Position numbers and translations under genes: made by a program
The notes under the pieces: model-generated
Databases searched by the model: none
What the model was told of the DNA's origin: nothing
What the model saw: the letters and a program-made list of their open reading frames with translations, nothing else
Assembly (NCBI RefSeq): GCF_004361855.1
Contig: NZ_SNWQ01000010.1
Coordinates: forward strand, 240,083 to 304,082
DNA from: Kribbella caucasensis
GTDB taxonomy: Bacteria > Actinomycetota > Actinomycetes > Propionibacteriales > Kribbellaceae
Length of the DNA: 64,000 nt
Reading direction: 5' to 3'
In this document: positions 53,286 through 62,738 of the stretch, piece by piece
How positions within the stretch are numbered: the stretch's first letter is position 1
Layout of the letters: each line of letters opens with the position of its first letter

Positions 53286-53723
53286 ATGTTGATACGCACC
53301 GACCCGTTCCGGGAGATCGACCGGCTTGCCCAGCAGTTCTTCGGAAGCCAGGGCACGTGGTCACGGCCGACCCCGATGCCGATGGACGCCTACCGGCAAG
53401 GCGACCAGTACGTCGTTTCGTTCGACCTGCCTGGCATCTCGCCGGATGCGATCGATCTGGACGTGGAACGCAACGTGCTGACGGTGAAGGCCGAGCGCAG
53501 GCCGTTGGAGCGCGGTGAGGGCGTTCAGATGCAGGTTTCCGAGCGTCCGCTCGGGGTGTTCTCCCGGCAGTTGTTCCTGGGTGACACCCTCGATGCCGAC
53601 CGTATCGAGGCCAGCTACGAAGCCGGCGTACTAACGCTGAAGATTCCGATCGCCGAGGAGGCCAAGCCGCGCAAGATCGCGATTGCGAGCGCGGACAGCG
53701 ACCGCAAGCAGATCGACGCCTGA
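53286..53723 (+). CDS. hsp18: small heat-shock protein, Hsp20/alpha-crystallin family
   Basis: A 145-residue small heat-shock protein that holds unfolding proteins. Residues about 33-125 form the alpha-crystallin domain, with YVVSFDLPGISPDAIDLDVE, LTVKAERRP, the conserved SYEAGVLTLKIPIAE and a C-terminal RKIAI that serves as the IxI motif. GAGGAGG lies ahead of ATG 53286. It is controlled by the divergent RheA-like regulator through two operators. Length and motifs are all normal. Confidence 0.93.
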   Translation: MLIRTDPFREIDRLAQQFFGSQGTWSRPTPMPMDAYRQGDQYVVSFDLPGISPDAIDLDVERNVLTVKAERRPLERGEGVQMQVSERPLGVFSRQLFLGDTLDADRIEASYEAGVLTLKIPIAEEAKPRKIAIASADSDRKQIDA

Positions 53724-53771
53724 CCCGGCGACAAGCCGTGCCATGGGCTCGTTGTCGATGGGGTGAGATCG

Positions 53772-54074
53772 ATGACGGTGACAACACAGCAGGTACTCGA
53801 CGAGTCCGAGGTCTTCCGTGACCTTGCGCTCGACGATGGCGATCTGGTGCGCGCCGAGTTCGATGCCTTGATCGCAGAGTGCTGGGACTCGCCGTACGAA
53901 CCTCCCCTCGACAAGCCAAGTCCACCAGCTGGGGGATGGAACGCGCAACCACCGTCCAGGTGGCCGCGCCGGCCCGGCATCACACCCGGTCTCGCGCCGA
54001 CACGACGGCCGCATGCCCGCGAGCGCAGTCCTCCGCGGCGCTGGAGCGACCTACCTGACCGATTGTGCCGGTGA
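53772..54074 (+). CDS. small conserved protein downstream of hsp18, tail doubtful
   Basis: A 100-residue frame. The first 45 residues (MTVTTQQVLDESEVFRDLAL, RAEFDALIAECWDSPYEPPL) look like a conserved actinobacterial small protein. The rest is Pro/Arg-rich and may be read-through of non-coding DNA. It starts 49 bases after the heat-shock gene, without an obvious ribosome site. Confidence 0.4.
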   Translation: MTVTTQQVLDESEVFRDLALDDGDLVRAEFDALIAECWDSPYEPPLDKPSPPAGGWNAQPPSRWPRRPGITPGLAPTRRPHARERSPPRRWSDLPDRLCR

Positions 54075-54514
54075 GGAGGTGAGTACATCCGAAATCGACG
54101 AGACTCCTGACCCGGTGATGCGACCGCCCGCCATCCACACCATCGAACCAGCGGCGACGACCATTTCCGCCGCCTGTCCTTCCTAGGACGACACTTCCGC
54201 GGTGGGCCGCCGCATCACCCCGGTCCCACACCCATGAGCTTTCACCAGGCGCCGGTGGTGAGCGCAATGACCGACCGCGTCACCCAGCGACCGGCGGCCG
54301 TGTTGTGGCTGCAGACCGAGCCACGCGCCGACACTTCCCGCACATCATCCACAGACACTGGCAACCCCTAGCAACACGGATTTCGATCATTGCGGACGTC
54401 ACGGCGCCGCCGTCAGCGCAGCGCCGACCACACTCGGCACGACATGCTCTCACCGCACGCCCCGCCGGAGACGTAGGCCGGCAATCCCCTGAAATCGTGG
54501 AGACTTGAGATTTG
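54075..54514. other. no gene seen
   Basis: About 440 bases without a frame I can support, between the small protein and the transposase fragment. Short frames exist on both strands but carry no family features. Confidence 0.4.
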
Positions 54515-54603
54515 TTGTTCGGTTGTGGCCCGCGGCGACCCGTAGGTCCCGTGATGCTTGGCGAACCACCGCCGAATCGCCACCTTCAGCTGCTCCCGCC
54601 GCC
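54515..54603 (-). mobile_element. fragment of an IS3-family transposase
   Basis: The minus strand encodes REQLKVAIRRWFAKHHGTYG followed by SPRATT, resembling the HxxSxxTYGSPR segment at the start of the IS3 OrfB integrase core. Nothing more of the element is present. It abuts the GH65 fragment, so the insertion probably broke that gene. Confidence 0.5.
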
Positions 54604-54609
54604 GGCCAC

Positions 54610-54825
54610 CCGCGGCGCGGAAGCCCAGGTACAGCCAATTTGGGAAGGTTGACCAGATCCTCGTTCTCGACCTCCCTCCGGGCCACCCGGCTGACCAGCC
54701 GGTTGTAACAGCCCGCCGCGTACGTGCCTGGGTAGTGGATCCCGTCGGCCCGCGACTCGGGCGCCGCACCCCGCGTCGCAAAGTACCCCGTTCCCGACAG
54801 TGCAAAGCGCCTCGCGCAACCGTGT
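54610..54825 (-). pseudogene. N-terminal fragment of a GH65 phosphorylase/hydrolase
   Basis: Corrected for one extra base after the first TVGNG motif and another near NLP, the minus strand reads REALCTVGNG, then YFATRGAAPESRADGIHYPG, TYAAGCYNRLVSRVARREVE and NEDLVNLPNW. This is the family start of kojibiose/maltose/trehalose phosphorylases. It then stops at the transposase fragment. The catalytic barrel is absent. Confidence 0.6.
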
Positions 54826-54843
54826 GCCGGACAGCCCGGGCTG

Positions 54844-55509
54844 TCACTGGTAGCCGTGGCGGCCGTACAGGCGCACGAATCTGGCGTGACACACCACCCC
54901 GCGCGACACGAGACCTTCCGCGCTGCGCTCGAACACAGTCACTTCGTCGGCGCCACCGGGTCCGATCGGCTGCACCAGACGGCCGCCGATGCGGAGCTGG
55001 TCGACGAGTGCTTCGGGGACCTGCGGGAAGGCGGCCGACACGAGGATCGCGTCGTACGGCGCTGCCTCGGGCACGCCTTCGGTGCCGTCGCCGTCGACGA
55101 TGTGCACGTTCTCGATGTCTTGTGCCGCGAGGTTGCGCCGAGCCCGCTCGGCCAGGTCGGGCCATCGTTCGATGCTCGTGACGAAGGACGCCAACCGAGC
55201 AAGCAGCGCGGTCTGGTAGCCGTAGCCGGTGCCGACTTCGAGGACCTGGTCGGCTCCGGTGAGCCGAAGTGCTTGGACCATCCGGGCGGACAGCGAGGGT
55301 TGGGTGGTCACCTGGCCGTGTGGGATCGGCACGGGCTCGTCGTCGTAGGCGAACTCGACCTGCTCCGTTGGCACGAAGGCTGCCCGAGGCACGCTGCGTA
55401 TCGCGTCGAGTACCCGTGGTTCGTCCACACCGGCCAGACGAGCCGCCGTCACGAGCCTCTCCAGTCGTCCGGCCTGATCGTCGCCAGGCAGGTCGTTCCT
55501 CGTTGGCAC
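54844..55509 (-). CDS. pcm: protein-L-isoaspartate O-methyltransferase
   Basis: A SAM-dependent methyltransferase that repairs isoaspartyl damage in proteins. Residues fit the family: AIRSVPRAAFVPTEQ, PIPHGQVTTQPSLSARMVQA, the SAM-binding VLEVGTGYGYQTALLARLA, and DAILVSAAFPQVPEALVDQL near the end. GTG 55509 gives 221 residues and is preferred; an upstream codon at 55596 would overlap the control region of the divergent PolX gene. It stands alone. Confidence 0.88.
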   Translation of the reverse strand: MPTRNDLPGDDQAGRLERLVTAARLAGVDEPRVLDAIRSVPRAAFVPTEQVEFAYDDEPVPIPHGQVTTQPSLSARMVQALRLTGADQVLEVGTGYGYQTALLARLASFVTSIERWPDLAERARRNLAAQDIENVHIVDGDGTEGVPEAAPYDAILVSAAFPQVPEALVDQLRIGGRLVQPIGPGGADEVTVFERSAEGLVSRGVVCHARFVRLYGRHGYQ

Positions 55510-55569
55510 AGTTCCATTCTCGGTGTTGTGTTGCGACGCCCGCTGGGCACTGGTGTTGGGGAGGTCGTT

Positions 55570-57357
55570 ATGGCTACTCAGCGCGACAAGTCGCACCGGC
55601 CGCGCCGTCCGGCCGAACCTGCGGGTGGCGCGGCTGCGACGAACCAGGAGATCTCAGCAGTACTCCAGGAGTACGCCGAACTGCTCGCGATCACCGGCGG
55701 CCAGCAGTTCAAGGTGCGCGTGTACGACAAGGCCGCACGGGCGGTCGGCGGGTGCCCCACGGAGGTGTCCGGGTTGGACATCAAGGATCTGCAGGCGATC
55801 CCGAACGTGGGCAAGTCGATTGCCGGCAAGATCAGTGAGTACGTCGCGACCGGCACCATCGGCGCGCTGGAGGAACTTCGGGCGAAGGTACCGGCCGGTG
55901 TTCGGGCGCTGACGGAGATCCCCACGCTCGGGCCGAAGCGGGCGCTCGAGCTGTACGAGGAGTTGCGCGTCTCATCGGTCGCAGAACTGGAGCAGGCGGT
56001 CCGCGCGGAAGAGCTCCGCGGGCTGCGTGGGTTCGGCCCGAAGGCGGAGGAGAACATCCTGCACGGCATCGAACTCCTGAAGCATGCGGCGGGCCGGGTG
56101 TCGCTGGACGCCGCGATGGGTCTGGCCGACCGGGTCGTCGGCCACCTGGCGGCGCTGGACGAGTGCGGGCGATGCGAGTACGCCGGATCACTGCGGCGGA
56201 TGCGGGAGACCATCGGGGACATCGACGTTCTCGCTGCGTCGAGCGATGCGGAGCCGTTGATGGACGCGTTCGTCTCGTTCGCCGAGGCGCCGGAAGTCAT
56301 CGCGCACGGGCCGACGAAGACCTCGATCCGTACGACGGGAGGGCTGCAGGTGGACCTCCGCGTCGTACCGCCGGACGCGTGGGGCGCGGCGCTGCTGTAT
56401 TTCACCGGCTCGAAGCCGCACAACATCCGGATCCGCGAGATCGCGCAACGCGCGGGCCTGAAGCTGTCGGAGTACGGTTTGTTCGATGTCGAGACCGGCG
56501 ATCTGGTGGTGTCCGAGACCGAGGAAGACGTCTACGAGCGGCTCGGCCTGCCATGGATTCCGCCCACGCTGCGTGAGGACAGGGGAGAGGTCGAGGCCGC
56601 ACGGCGTGGTGAGCTTCCTGCGGTCGTGACCGAACGCGACATCCGGGGCGACCTGCACACCCACACCAACCTGACCGACGGGCTGGCATCCGCCGACGAC
56701 ATGGTCTCCGCAGCCGCATCGCGCGGATATCGCTACTACGCGATCACCGACCATGCTCCGAATCTGTTCATGCAACGCATGTCGGACGACAAGATCCTGG
56801 CCCAGCGGGAGCAGGTGCGGAAGCTCCAGGCACGCCGGCCGCGTATGCGGCTGTTGCACGGCACGGAGTTGAACATCGATCCGGACGGTGACGTCGACTG
56901 GCCACCGGAGTTCCTGGCCGGTTTCGACCTGTGTGTCGCGTCGATCCACTCGCATTTCACCCAACCACGGGACCAGCTGACGCGACGGCTGGTCCGGGCC
57001 TGCGAGAACCCGTACGTCGACATCATCGGCCACCCCACTGCGCGGTTGATCGGCAAGCGGCCGCCGATCGACGTCGACTGGGACGAGGTGTTCGCCGCCT
57101 GCGCCCGCACTGGGACCGCCGTGGAGATCAACTCCTTCCCGGACCGGCTCGACCTCCCCGACACGCTCATCACCCGGGCCCGGCAGCGTGGCGTGAAGTT
57201 CGCCGTCGACACCGACGCCCACGCGGAAGTACACCTGGCTTTCCTGCGGTACGGCGTGGGTACGGCGCAACGGGGCTGGGTCACCTCGGACGACGTCATC
57301 AACACCTGGCCGCTCAAGCGTCTGCGTGCGTTCCTGCGACACAGGGCCTCACATTGA
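55570..57357 (+). CDS. polX: family X DNA polymerase with PHP domain (PolX)
   Basis: A 595-residue repair polymerase. The N-terminal helix-hairpin-helix part (residues about 20-170) has IPNVGKSIAGKISEYVATG and LRGLRGFGPKAEENILHGIE. The nucleotidyltransferase palm has EYAGSLRRMRETIGDIDVLA, with two catalytic Asp residues, and a third in LQVDLRVVPP. From about residue 355 a PHP phosphoesterase domain begins with RGDLHTHTNLTDG and includes YYAITDHAPN and IIGHPTARLIGKRP. It fills short gaps and trims 3' ends in base-excision or end-joining repair. ATG 55570 is chosen over a longer open frame. Confidence 0.93.
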   Translation: MATQRDKSHRPRRPAEPAGGAAATNQEISAVLQEYAELLAITGGQQFKVRVYDKAARAVGGCPTEVSGLDIKDLQAIPNVGKSIAGKISEYVATGTIGALEELRAKVPAGVRALTEIPTLGPKRALELYEELRVSSVAELEQAVRAEELRGLRGFGPKAEENILHGIELLKHAAGRVSLDAAMGLADRVVGHLAALDECGRCEYAGSLRRMRETIGDIDVLAASSDAEPLMDAFVSFAEAPEVIAHGPTKTSIRTTGGLQVDLRVVPPDAWGAALLYFTGSKPHNIRIREIAQRAGLKLSEYGLFDVETGDLVVSETEEDVYERLGLPWIPPTLREDRGEVEAARRGELPAVVTERDIRGDLHTHTNLTDGLASADDMVSAAASRGYRYYAITDHAPNLFMQRMSDDKILAQREQVRKLQARRPRMRLLHGTELNIDPDGDVDWPPEFLAGFDLCVASIHSHFTQPRDQLTRRLVRACENPYVDIIGHPTARLIGKRPPIDVDWDEVFAACARTGTAVEINSFPDRLDLPDTLITRARQRGVKFAVDTDAHAEVHLAFLRYGVGTAQRGWVTSDDVINTWPLKRLRAFLRHRASH

Positions 57358-57501
57358 TGCCGACACAGTCCTCGCGACCGGCCAAGACCAGTCGCCGGTC
57401 GGTCACAGTCTCGAAGTGCGCGAATGGTGGATGCCTCTGCCGCCGCCGGCCCGATTCTCCAGTACCGCCGCACGGGCACACCGTGGCACGCGCGGGCGCG
57501 A

Positions 57502-57900
57502 CTAGTGGGGTTGGGGAAGTTTGGCGTTCCAGTGGTGGAGTTGTTCGGCGAGCCAGGGGACGAGGGGGTCGCCGATCGCGGTGTCGATGCCTAGGTAGCG
57601 GATGCCGACGACGGCGATCGCGAGGAGGCCGAGGCAGAAGCCCAACACGTTGAGGGCGCTGCCCGCGACGTCCGGGCGGTGGGTGGTGATCAGACCGACC
57701 AGGCCGGTGAGCACCGCCAACGTGCCAAGCACCAGAGTCACACCGAACAGGATCGAGAACGTTGCCGTGAGCGCCGAGCCGAGCCCACAGATGAGGGTTG
57801 TTTCCGCGGCCGTGGACATCCGTGCCCGGGGCGCCGGCGAGTCATCGATGAGTGCCTGCAGTCCCACATCACCTTGGGGGCTACGCCGGTACGTGGCCAT
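57502..57900 (-). CDS. small membrane protein
   Basis: A 132-residue protein with three hydrophobic stretches at about residues 35-60, 62-80 and 88-108 (LGTLAVLTGLVGLITTHR, LNVLGFCLGLLAIAVVGIRY). A C-terminal WLAEQLHHWNAKLP follows. It looks like DUF4190-type small membrane proteins. No function is suggested by its neighbours. Confidence 0.65.
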   Translation of the reverse strand: MATYRRSPQGDVGLQALIDDSPAPRARMSTAAETTLICGLGSALTATFSILFGVTLVLGTLAVLTGLVGLITTHRPDVAGSALNVLGFCLGLLAIAVVGIRYLGIDTAIGDPLVPWLAEQLHHWNAKLPQPH

Positions 57901-58259
57901 GTATCCAGGCTAATCCGCAAACGATCACCGGGTAGGAAAGCAACGGTCACGAACGGGTCGCTTTCCCATATCGCCTACAGGTGCGAGATTGTCGAACTGG
58001 TTCCGCTCGAGCGGCTGTGATTTCGCCGCTGTCGCCGCGCTGCTGCTGCATGATCGCAGGAGAGCCGGGTACGCCGTGCGTCCGTCGAATGAGGTGGATG
58101 CTGAGTGGTCGGGTGATGTGGCAGCGGTACTGGCCCTCACCGGTGGGGTCGCAACGACCGCAGGTCGCGCGTCGAGGCGATGGCCGGATCGCCCCACGCT
58201 CCGCCTTCGGCCGCGACACGCCCTACCGAGATATACCAACTCGGCTTAGGGTTCAGGCC
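57901..58259. other. no gene seen
   Basis: 360 bases before the DyP partner gene. Short frames with text such as EVDAEWSGDVAAVLALTGG occur on the plus strand but have no start signal or family. Confidence 0.4.
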
Positions 58260-59207
58260 ATGAGTTGGGTGGGCAAGTTCGACACGCCGGGGTCGCTTCG
58301 CGACGTCGCGGCCGGCTCGCCGTTGTTCGACCGCTGGCACGCCACGATAGCTGCCTTGATCAAGCCGTCGACCCCGCTCAGCGGATCTGGTGCCTACGTG
58401 GATCCCAGTGAGCGCGACCTCGACGTCACCGCCACCCGGGCCTACACGTGGACCGGCTTCTCGCGACCCCTGCTGATGAAGCACCGCGACGACCGCGACG
58501 CCGCGTTCGCCGAGGGCGAGGATCGGTCCACCCAGATCGAGTACCTCGAGTGGCACGTGGACCGCGACCCCAGCGGCACGATCGTGCGGGTCACGTTCAC
58601 GACCGAGACGCCCGAGTACTGGAAGACGCTCGCCAAAGTCGACCCCGACCGGGTCGTGGCGCTGTACCGGGAGCTGGTCGATCCCGCGGTCCGACCCGAG
58701 GACCTGTTCGATGCCAACGGCAAGTACGACACGATGAACCGCTGGAACACCACAGACGGCATCGTGCACTACATCATGCCGATCAACTCCATGAAGGACC
58801 TGCTCGGCGTGTCGCAGGAGGCTGAGCGCACCGGCACCGCGCTCGACGGCTACGACGCGCTGCCGTACCGCCGCGAGACCGGCGCAGACGCCCGGATCAA
58901 CATCGATCTCTGGTCGATCAACCGCAAGGGGTACGCCGTCGCCACCGAAGACCCGCCGGGGCCACTCATCATCGACTGGGACGATTCGGGGTGGACCGAT
59001 CCTGACGGCGATCCCGTGGGTGACCACTGGACCGTCGTCCGCGGCAAGCGGGGCGCCGCCCTGCGGGTCGTCTACGAGGTACCGCCGGCAGCCGGGTACC
59101 GGGTCGGAGACATCCGCATCGGCGGCCGCCCCATCGCCTACGGCGGCCAGCTCGCGGAGCACGTGATCATGTCGGCCCACGGTGTCATCGATCGGGGTGC
59201 CCCGTGA
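58260..59207 (+). CDS. hypothetical partner of the DyP peroxidase
   Basis: A 315-residue protein with no family I recognise. It has no signal peptide or membrane helix. It contains AYTWTGFSRPLLMKHRDDRD, a YLEWHVDRDPSG segment, RVTFTTETPEYWKTLAKVDP, NRWNTTDGIVHYIMPINSMK and a C-terminal GQLAEHVIMSAHGVI. It is rich in W, Y, H and D, with several HxD and NxxD stretches that could bind metal or sugar. It overlaps the peroxidase start by four bases (GTGA), so they are surely coupled. Either a cargo protein or an accessory enzyme would fit; neither can be shown. Confidence 0.75.
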   Translation: MSWVGKFDTPGSLRDVAAGSPLFDRWHATIAALIKPSTPLSGSGAYVDPSERDLDVTATRAYTWTGFSRPLLMKHRDDRDAAFAEGEDRSTQIEYLEWHVDRDPSGTIVRVTFTTETPEYWKTLAKVDPDRVVALYRELVDPAVRPEDLFDANGKYDTMNRWNTTDGIVHYIMPINSMKDLLGVSQEAERTGTALDGYDALPYRRETGADARINIDLWSINRKGYAVATEDPPGPLIIDWDDSGWTDPDGDPVGDHWTVVRGKRGAALRVVYEVPPAAGYRVGDIRIGGRPIAYGGQLAEHVIMSAHGVIDRGAP

Positions 59208-60955
59208 ACGTCGACGCGGCCGCCGCGCTGGCCGCGCTCGCGGAGACCCGGACGGCGCTGCTCTCGGGCATCGAGCTCCCGGCAAGCACCGGCGGCGCCG
59301 AGGCGGTCGCTGCCGAGAGTAGCGACGCCGAAGGGGATCAGATGTCGGCCGTTCGCGCCCGGGCGCCGCAGGCGCTGGCCGACGAGCCCGTGTACGACGA
59401 CGAGGCCGCCGCGGACATCCAGGGCAACATCATCCCGGGGTTCAACAAGGACCACCAGCACTTCTTGTTCTTGCGTTTCGGCGGCATCGACGGCGCTCGC
59501 GAGTGGGTGGGCTGGCTGGCGCCTCGCATCACCGCGATGGACGAGGTGCTGGATTTCCGGCGGGAGTTCCGCGCGCTGCGCCTACGCCTCGGCGTGCGTG
59601 AACCCGGACTCATCGCCACCTGGACTGCGGTCGCGTTCTCGTTCCCGGCCATCGCTGCCCTCGCCGGCAAAACCGACGCGAACGCCTTCGGCGAACAGAG
59701 CTTCCGACAGGGCCTGGCCGAGCGGTCCACCTACCTGGGCGATCCGACCGACCCTGGTCACCCGGGGCAGCGTGCCAACTGGGTCGTGGGCGGCCCGGAC
59801 AACGAGGCCGACGCCCTGGTGATCGTCGCCGCCGACGACCCGAACGACCTGGACGCCGTTGTGAACGAGATCCTCGACCACGCCGGCGCCCACGGCATCA
59901 CGCTGATCTTCGGTCAGCGCGGCGACACCCTCCCCGGGAACTTCCAGGGCCACGAGCACTTCGGGTTCAAGGACGGCATCTCCCAGCCGGGCGTGCGCGG
60001 CCGGCGGGCGACCTCGCCGGACGACCGCCTCACGCCCCGCTTCCTCGACGCCGACGACCCCCACGCTGACCTCTTCGCCAAGCCTGGCCAGCCGCTTGTG
60101 TGGCCCGGGCAGTTTCTGCTCGGCGAGCCCCGCCAGCACCATCAGGACCCGACGGTCCCAGCCCCACCCGCCCGGGCGTTTCCCGACTGGGCCCGGCGCG
60201 GCTCGTACCTGGTGTGCCGGCGCCTCCAGCAGGACGTCATGGGCTTCTGGGAGCTGGCAACGACCGCCGCCACGACGATGGGCACGACCCCGGTCAGGGT
60301 CGCGTCGATGCTCGTCGGTCGCTGGCCGAGCGGGGCTCCGCTCATGCGCTCGCCCGATGCGGACGACGCCACCCTCGCCGGCGACGAGTTCGCCAACAAC
60401 CACTTCCTCTTCGACGATGAGACCCGCCCGTCCGCGCTGGTTGATCTGCCCGGGTACCCCGGCGACACGCACCGGCCCGCGACCGGCGACCTGCTCGGCC
60501 AGGTCTGCCCGTTCGCCGCCCACATCCGCAAAGTCAACTCGCGCGACAGCGGCACCGACTTCGGCGCACCCGCCGACACATTCCTGCGGCTGATGCTGCG
60601 CCGCGGCATCCCCTACGGCGAACCGATCGCCGGCATCGCCGACCCGTCGCCCGAGCTGGCGGCAGCTGAGCGCGGCCTGCTGTTCGCCGCGTACATGGCG
60701 TCGATCGAGGACCAATTCGAGTTCGTCACCCGCCGCTGGGCCAACTCGCCGGTGCAGCCCAACGTCGGCGGCGTCGACCCGATCATCGGCCAGCGCGACC
60801 TGAGGGGCGACCGTCGGCGCACGGTCGACCTCCCGGCCGCCGATGGCTCGACGATCACGATCGAGCTCCGCGAGGACCTCGTCACGCCCACCGGCGGCGG
60901 CTACTTCTTCGCCCCGCCCATCTCGGCGCTCCGTGGCGTCCTTGCCGCCGGCTGA
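59204..60955 (+). CDS. large DyP-type haem peroxidase
   Basis: A 583-residue dye-decolourising peroxidase. It has the family GxxDG signature in EHFGFKDGISQPGVRG near residue 250, including the catalytic Asp. The proximal haem His is likely in CPFAAHIRKVNSRD near 430, and the distal Arg follows in the same or the LMLRRG region. ADIQGNIIPGFNKDHQHFLF opens the first ferredoxin-like domain. It is larger than E. coli-type DyPs and resembles the long forms of class C/D. No Tat signal is seen, so it is intracellular or encapsulated. GTG 59204 overlaps the partner gene. Confidence 0.9.
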   Translation: MNVDAAAALAALAETRTALLSGIELPASTGGAEAVAAESSDAEGDQMSAVRARAPQALADEPVYDDEAAADIQGNIIPGFNKDHQHFLFLRFGGIDGAREWVGWLAPRITAMDEVLDFRREFRALRLRLGVREPGLIATWTAVAFSFPAIAALAGKTDANAFGEQSFRQGLAERSTYLGDPTDPGHPGQRANWVVGGPDNEADALVIVAADDPNDLDAVVNEILDHAGAHGITLIFGQRGDTLPGNFQGHEHFGFKDGISQPGVRGRRATSPDDRLTPRFLDADDPHADLFAKPGQPLVWPGQFLLGEPRQHHQDPTVPAPPARAFPDWARRGSYLVCRRLQQDVMGFWELATTAATTMGTTPVRVASMLVGRWPSGAPLMRSPDADDATLAGDEFANNHFLFDDETRPSALVDLPGYPGDTHRPATGDLLGQVCPFAAHIRKVNSRDSGTDFGAPADTFLRLMLRRGIPYGEPIAGIADPSPELAAAERGLLFAAYMASIEDQFEFVTRRWANSPVQPNVGGVDPIIGQRDLRGDRRRTVDLPAADGSTITIELREDLVTPTGGGYFFAPPISALRGVLAAG

Positions 60956-61052
60956 CCCGGATGCCAGACTGCCGGAGATCCGCGACGCTCATGGCTCGCT
61001 CGTGTGCTAGCCCCCTCAAGGTAGAGCCCCGGGTGCGCCACGGCGGGCACAT

Positions 61053-62738
61053 CTAGAGGTCGGCGGCGGCCACTGTGCCTCGGCGGACGTGCCTTGGCCA
61101 TGTGTCGGAAGGCATGGTCGCGACCAGTGTGGCCAGGCTGGCGAGCTCGGCGATGGCGAGGACGGGAATGCCGTCCTGCTCAGCGGGCGCGGCGATCGTC
61201 CTGGTCACGATCACGGCCAGAACCTCGGGCTCAATGCTTGGAAGCTGCAGCGACCGGGTGATCCTCGGCCAATTCAGCCCTACCCAGCTGCGCTTTCTGA
61301 TCACCTGGTCTGTGCCTTTGCGGATCAGGCTGCGTGCCTGGTCGGGGCCTAGGTCCTTGAAGAACGTGAAATCGAAGTTCTTGCATTCTCCGACCAGCAG
61401 GACCGGCCCTCGCGGCCCGACGCAGCCGCCGAGGATGTCGATCTCCCCGCAAGGTAGGCGCTTGCCGTCCATAAGCTCGACCCCGCTCATCGACGGGACC
61501 CCTCCAGCGGTGCACTCGGCTGCGGCCGCCCTCTCGAACTCGCTGTGTACGTCGCGTGCCTTCGCCCGAACCGCCGCGACGTCGAGTCCGCGGTCCACAG
61601 CAGCGACATTCGAGGCCAGGTGCAGGCGACTCGAGATGGCGGCAACGGCCTGCCCGTAGGCCTGTGCGAGCACACCGATGGAGGTCAGCCCGACCGAGAC
61701 GCTGTCCATCTGGGCATGCAGTAGAGGCGCGAAGCCGAGCCAGTTCGCGCTACTGGCCTGCACGAGCAGCGCTTGCTCGGTCCGATGGACTCGTCGCGGA
61801 TCGGCAGAGAAGAAGGACGGCACGGTACGAGAGCGCCACCGCTCGAAGGTGAGCACCATGGAGCGGTTCAGCAGTGTGGCGGTCTGGTCAGGTGACTCGA
61901 GATCCACCACCAGGACACCGGGGACGGCGGTTGCTCGAGCGATGCCGACCGCACTCCCGGATCCGATGAACTGGAGAAGGAGGCACCGAGCAGAGGCGCC
62001 ATAGACCACCTCCTCGACGTCGTCGACGGTTTGCACAAGGTCACGGTGATACCCACGGTCGAGGTCTTCGACGCGACTGAGGTTTACCTCCGTCATCCAG
62101 ATCAAGTCGTCAGAAGGGACCAGGCGCAGCCTGCCGGAGGCTATCGAGGCGCCACTCGCGGTCGCCGAGCCAAGTTCCAGAATGGCGCCTGACAGCCGCG
62201 ACATGGTCTGAGTCAGGCGTGCAATCTGGTCCACCCAGACATCCGGAGCGAGCGTTCCCGCCGCGAACATGGAAAGGTCGATCGGCCCGGCGCTTACCAG
62301 GCAGGCGTAGACCTGTTGCACGGCCAGAACTCTGTTCGCGTCGTCGGTCGACCGCTTGATGTCGACGCCGGCAATCATGGCAACCAGCCAGGCGATGGCC
62401 CACGACGGATGGTCGAGCACGAGGTTTCGTATCCTCGATCCGACTGTGGCGCGCGCCAGCCGGACCCGGTTCAAGATGTCTTCGCGGTCGTCGGTGTCGG
62501 AAAGATCGATAGAGCGGAGGTGGACCTCTGACGCCAGGTCGGCGAGGTCGATGTCATAGAAGTGCTCGAGCGCGACCAGGTTGTTCCATCCGCATTCCTC
62601 GCACCTCTTGCCGGAGAACGTGCCCGGGCGCGAGTCCTCATCGCGCAGCCAATGTTTCCCCAGGAGCGTCAGATCGACGTCGGTCAATGGCGCAAGACAG
62701 CGCCGACATCGATCGGAGCGGATCATTCGAATAGCCAC
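61053..62738 (-). CDS. zinc-ribbon protein with a predicted PD-(D/E)XK nuclease domain
   Basis: A 561-residue protein. The N-terminus has CRRC near residues 11-14 and CEECGWNN near 45-52, a four-cysteine zinc ribbon. The C-terminal part has GEIDILGG and then VLLVGECKNFDFTFFKDLG, an E-x-D followed by (E)CK spaced as in PD-(D/E)XK nucleases of the restriction-endonuclease fold. The middle 350 residues are helical and unknown. It is the last gene of a three-gene minus-strand operon and overlaps the gene before it by 16 bases. DNA processing, perhaps defence, is inferred from motifs only. Confidence 0.7.
   Translation of the reverse strand: MAIRMIRSDRCRRCLAPLTDVDLTLLGKHWLRDEDSRPGTFSGKRCEECGWNNLVALEHFYDIDLADLASEVHLRSIDLSDTDDREDILNRVRLARATVGSRIRNLVLDHPSWAIAWLVAMIAGVDIKRSTDDANRVLAVQQVYACLVSAGPIDLSMFAAGTLAPDVWVDQIARLTQTMSRLSGAILELGSATASGASIASGRLRLVPSDDLIWMTEVNLSRVEDLDRGYHRDLVQTVDDVEEVVYGASARCLLLQFIGSGSAVGIARATAVPGVLVVDLESPDQTATLLNRSMVLTFERWRSRTVPSFFSADPRRVHRTEQALLVQASSANWLGFAPLLHAQMDSVSVGLTSIGVLAQAYGQAVAAISSRLHLASNVAAVDRGLDVAAVRAKARDVHSEFERAAAAECTAGGVPSMSGVELMDGKRLPCGEIDILGGCVGPRGPVLLVGECKNFDFTFFKDLGPDQARSLIRKGTDQVIRKRSWVGLNWPRITRSLQLPSIEPEVLAVIVTRTIAAPAEQDGIPVLAIAELASLATLVATMPSDTWPRHVRRGTVAAADL

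Noticed and set aside
54856..55569. A longer N-terminus for PolX from an upstream open frame
   Set aside because: The extra part is antisense to the methyltransferase gene and has no family similarity.
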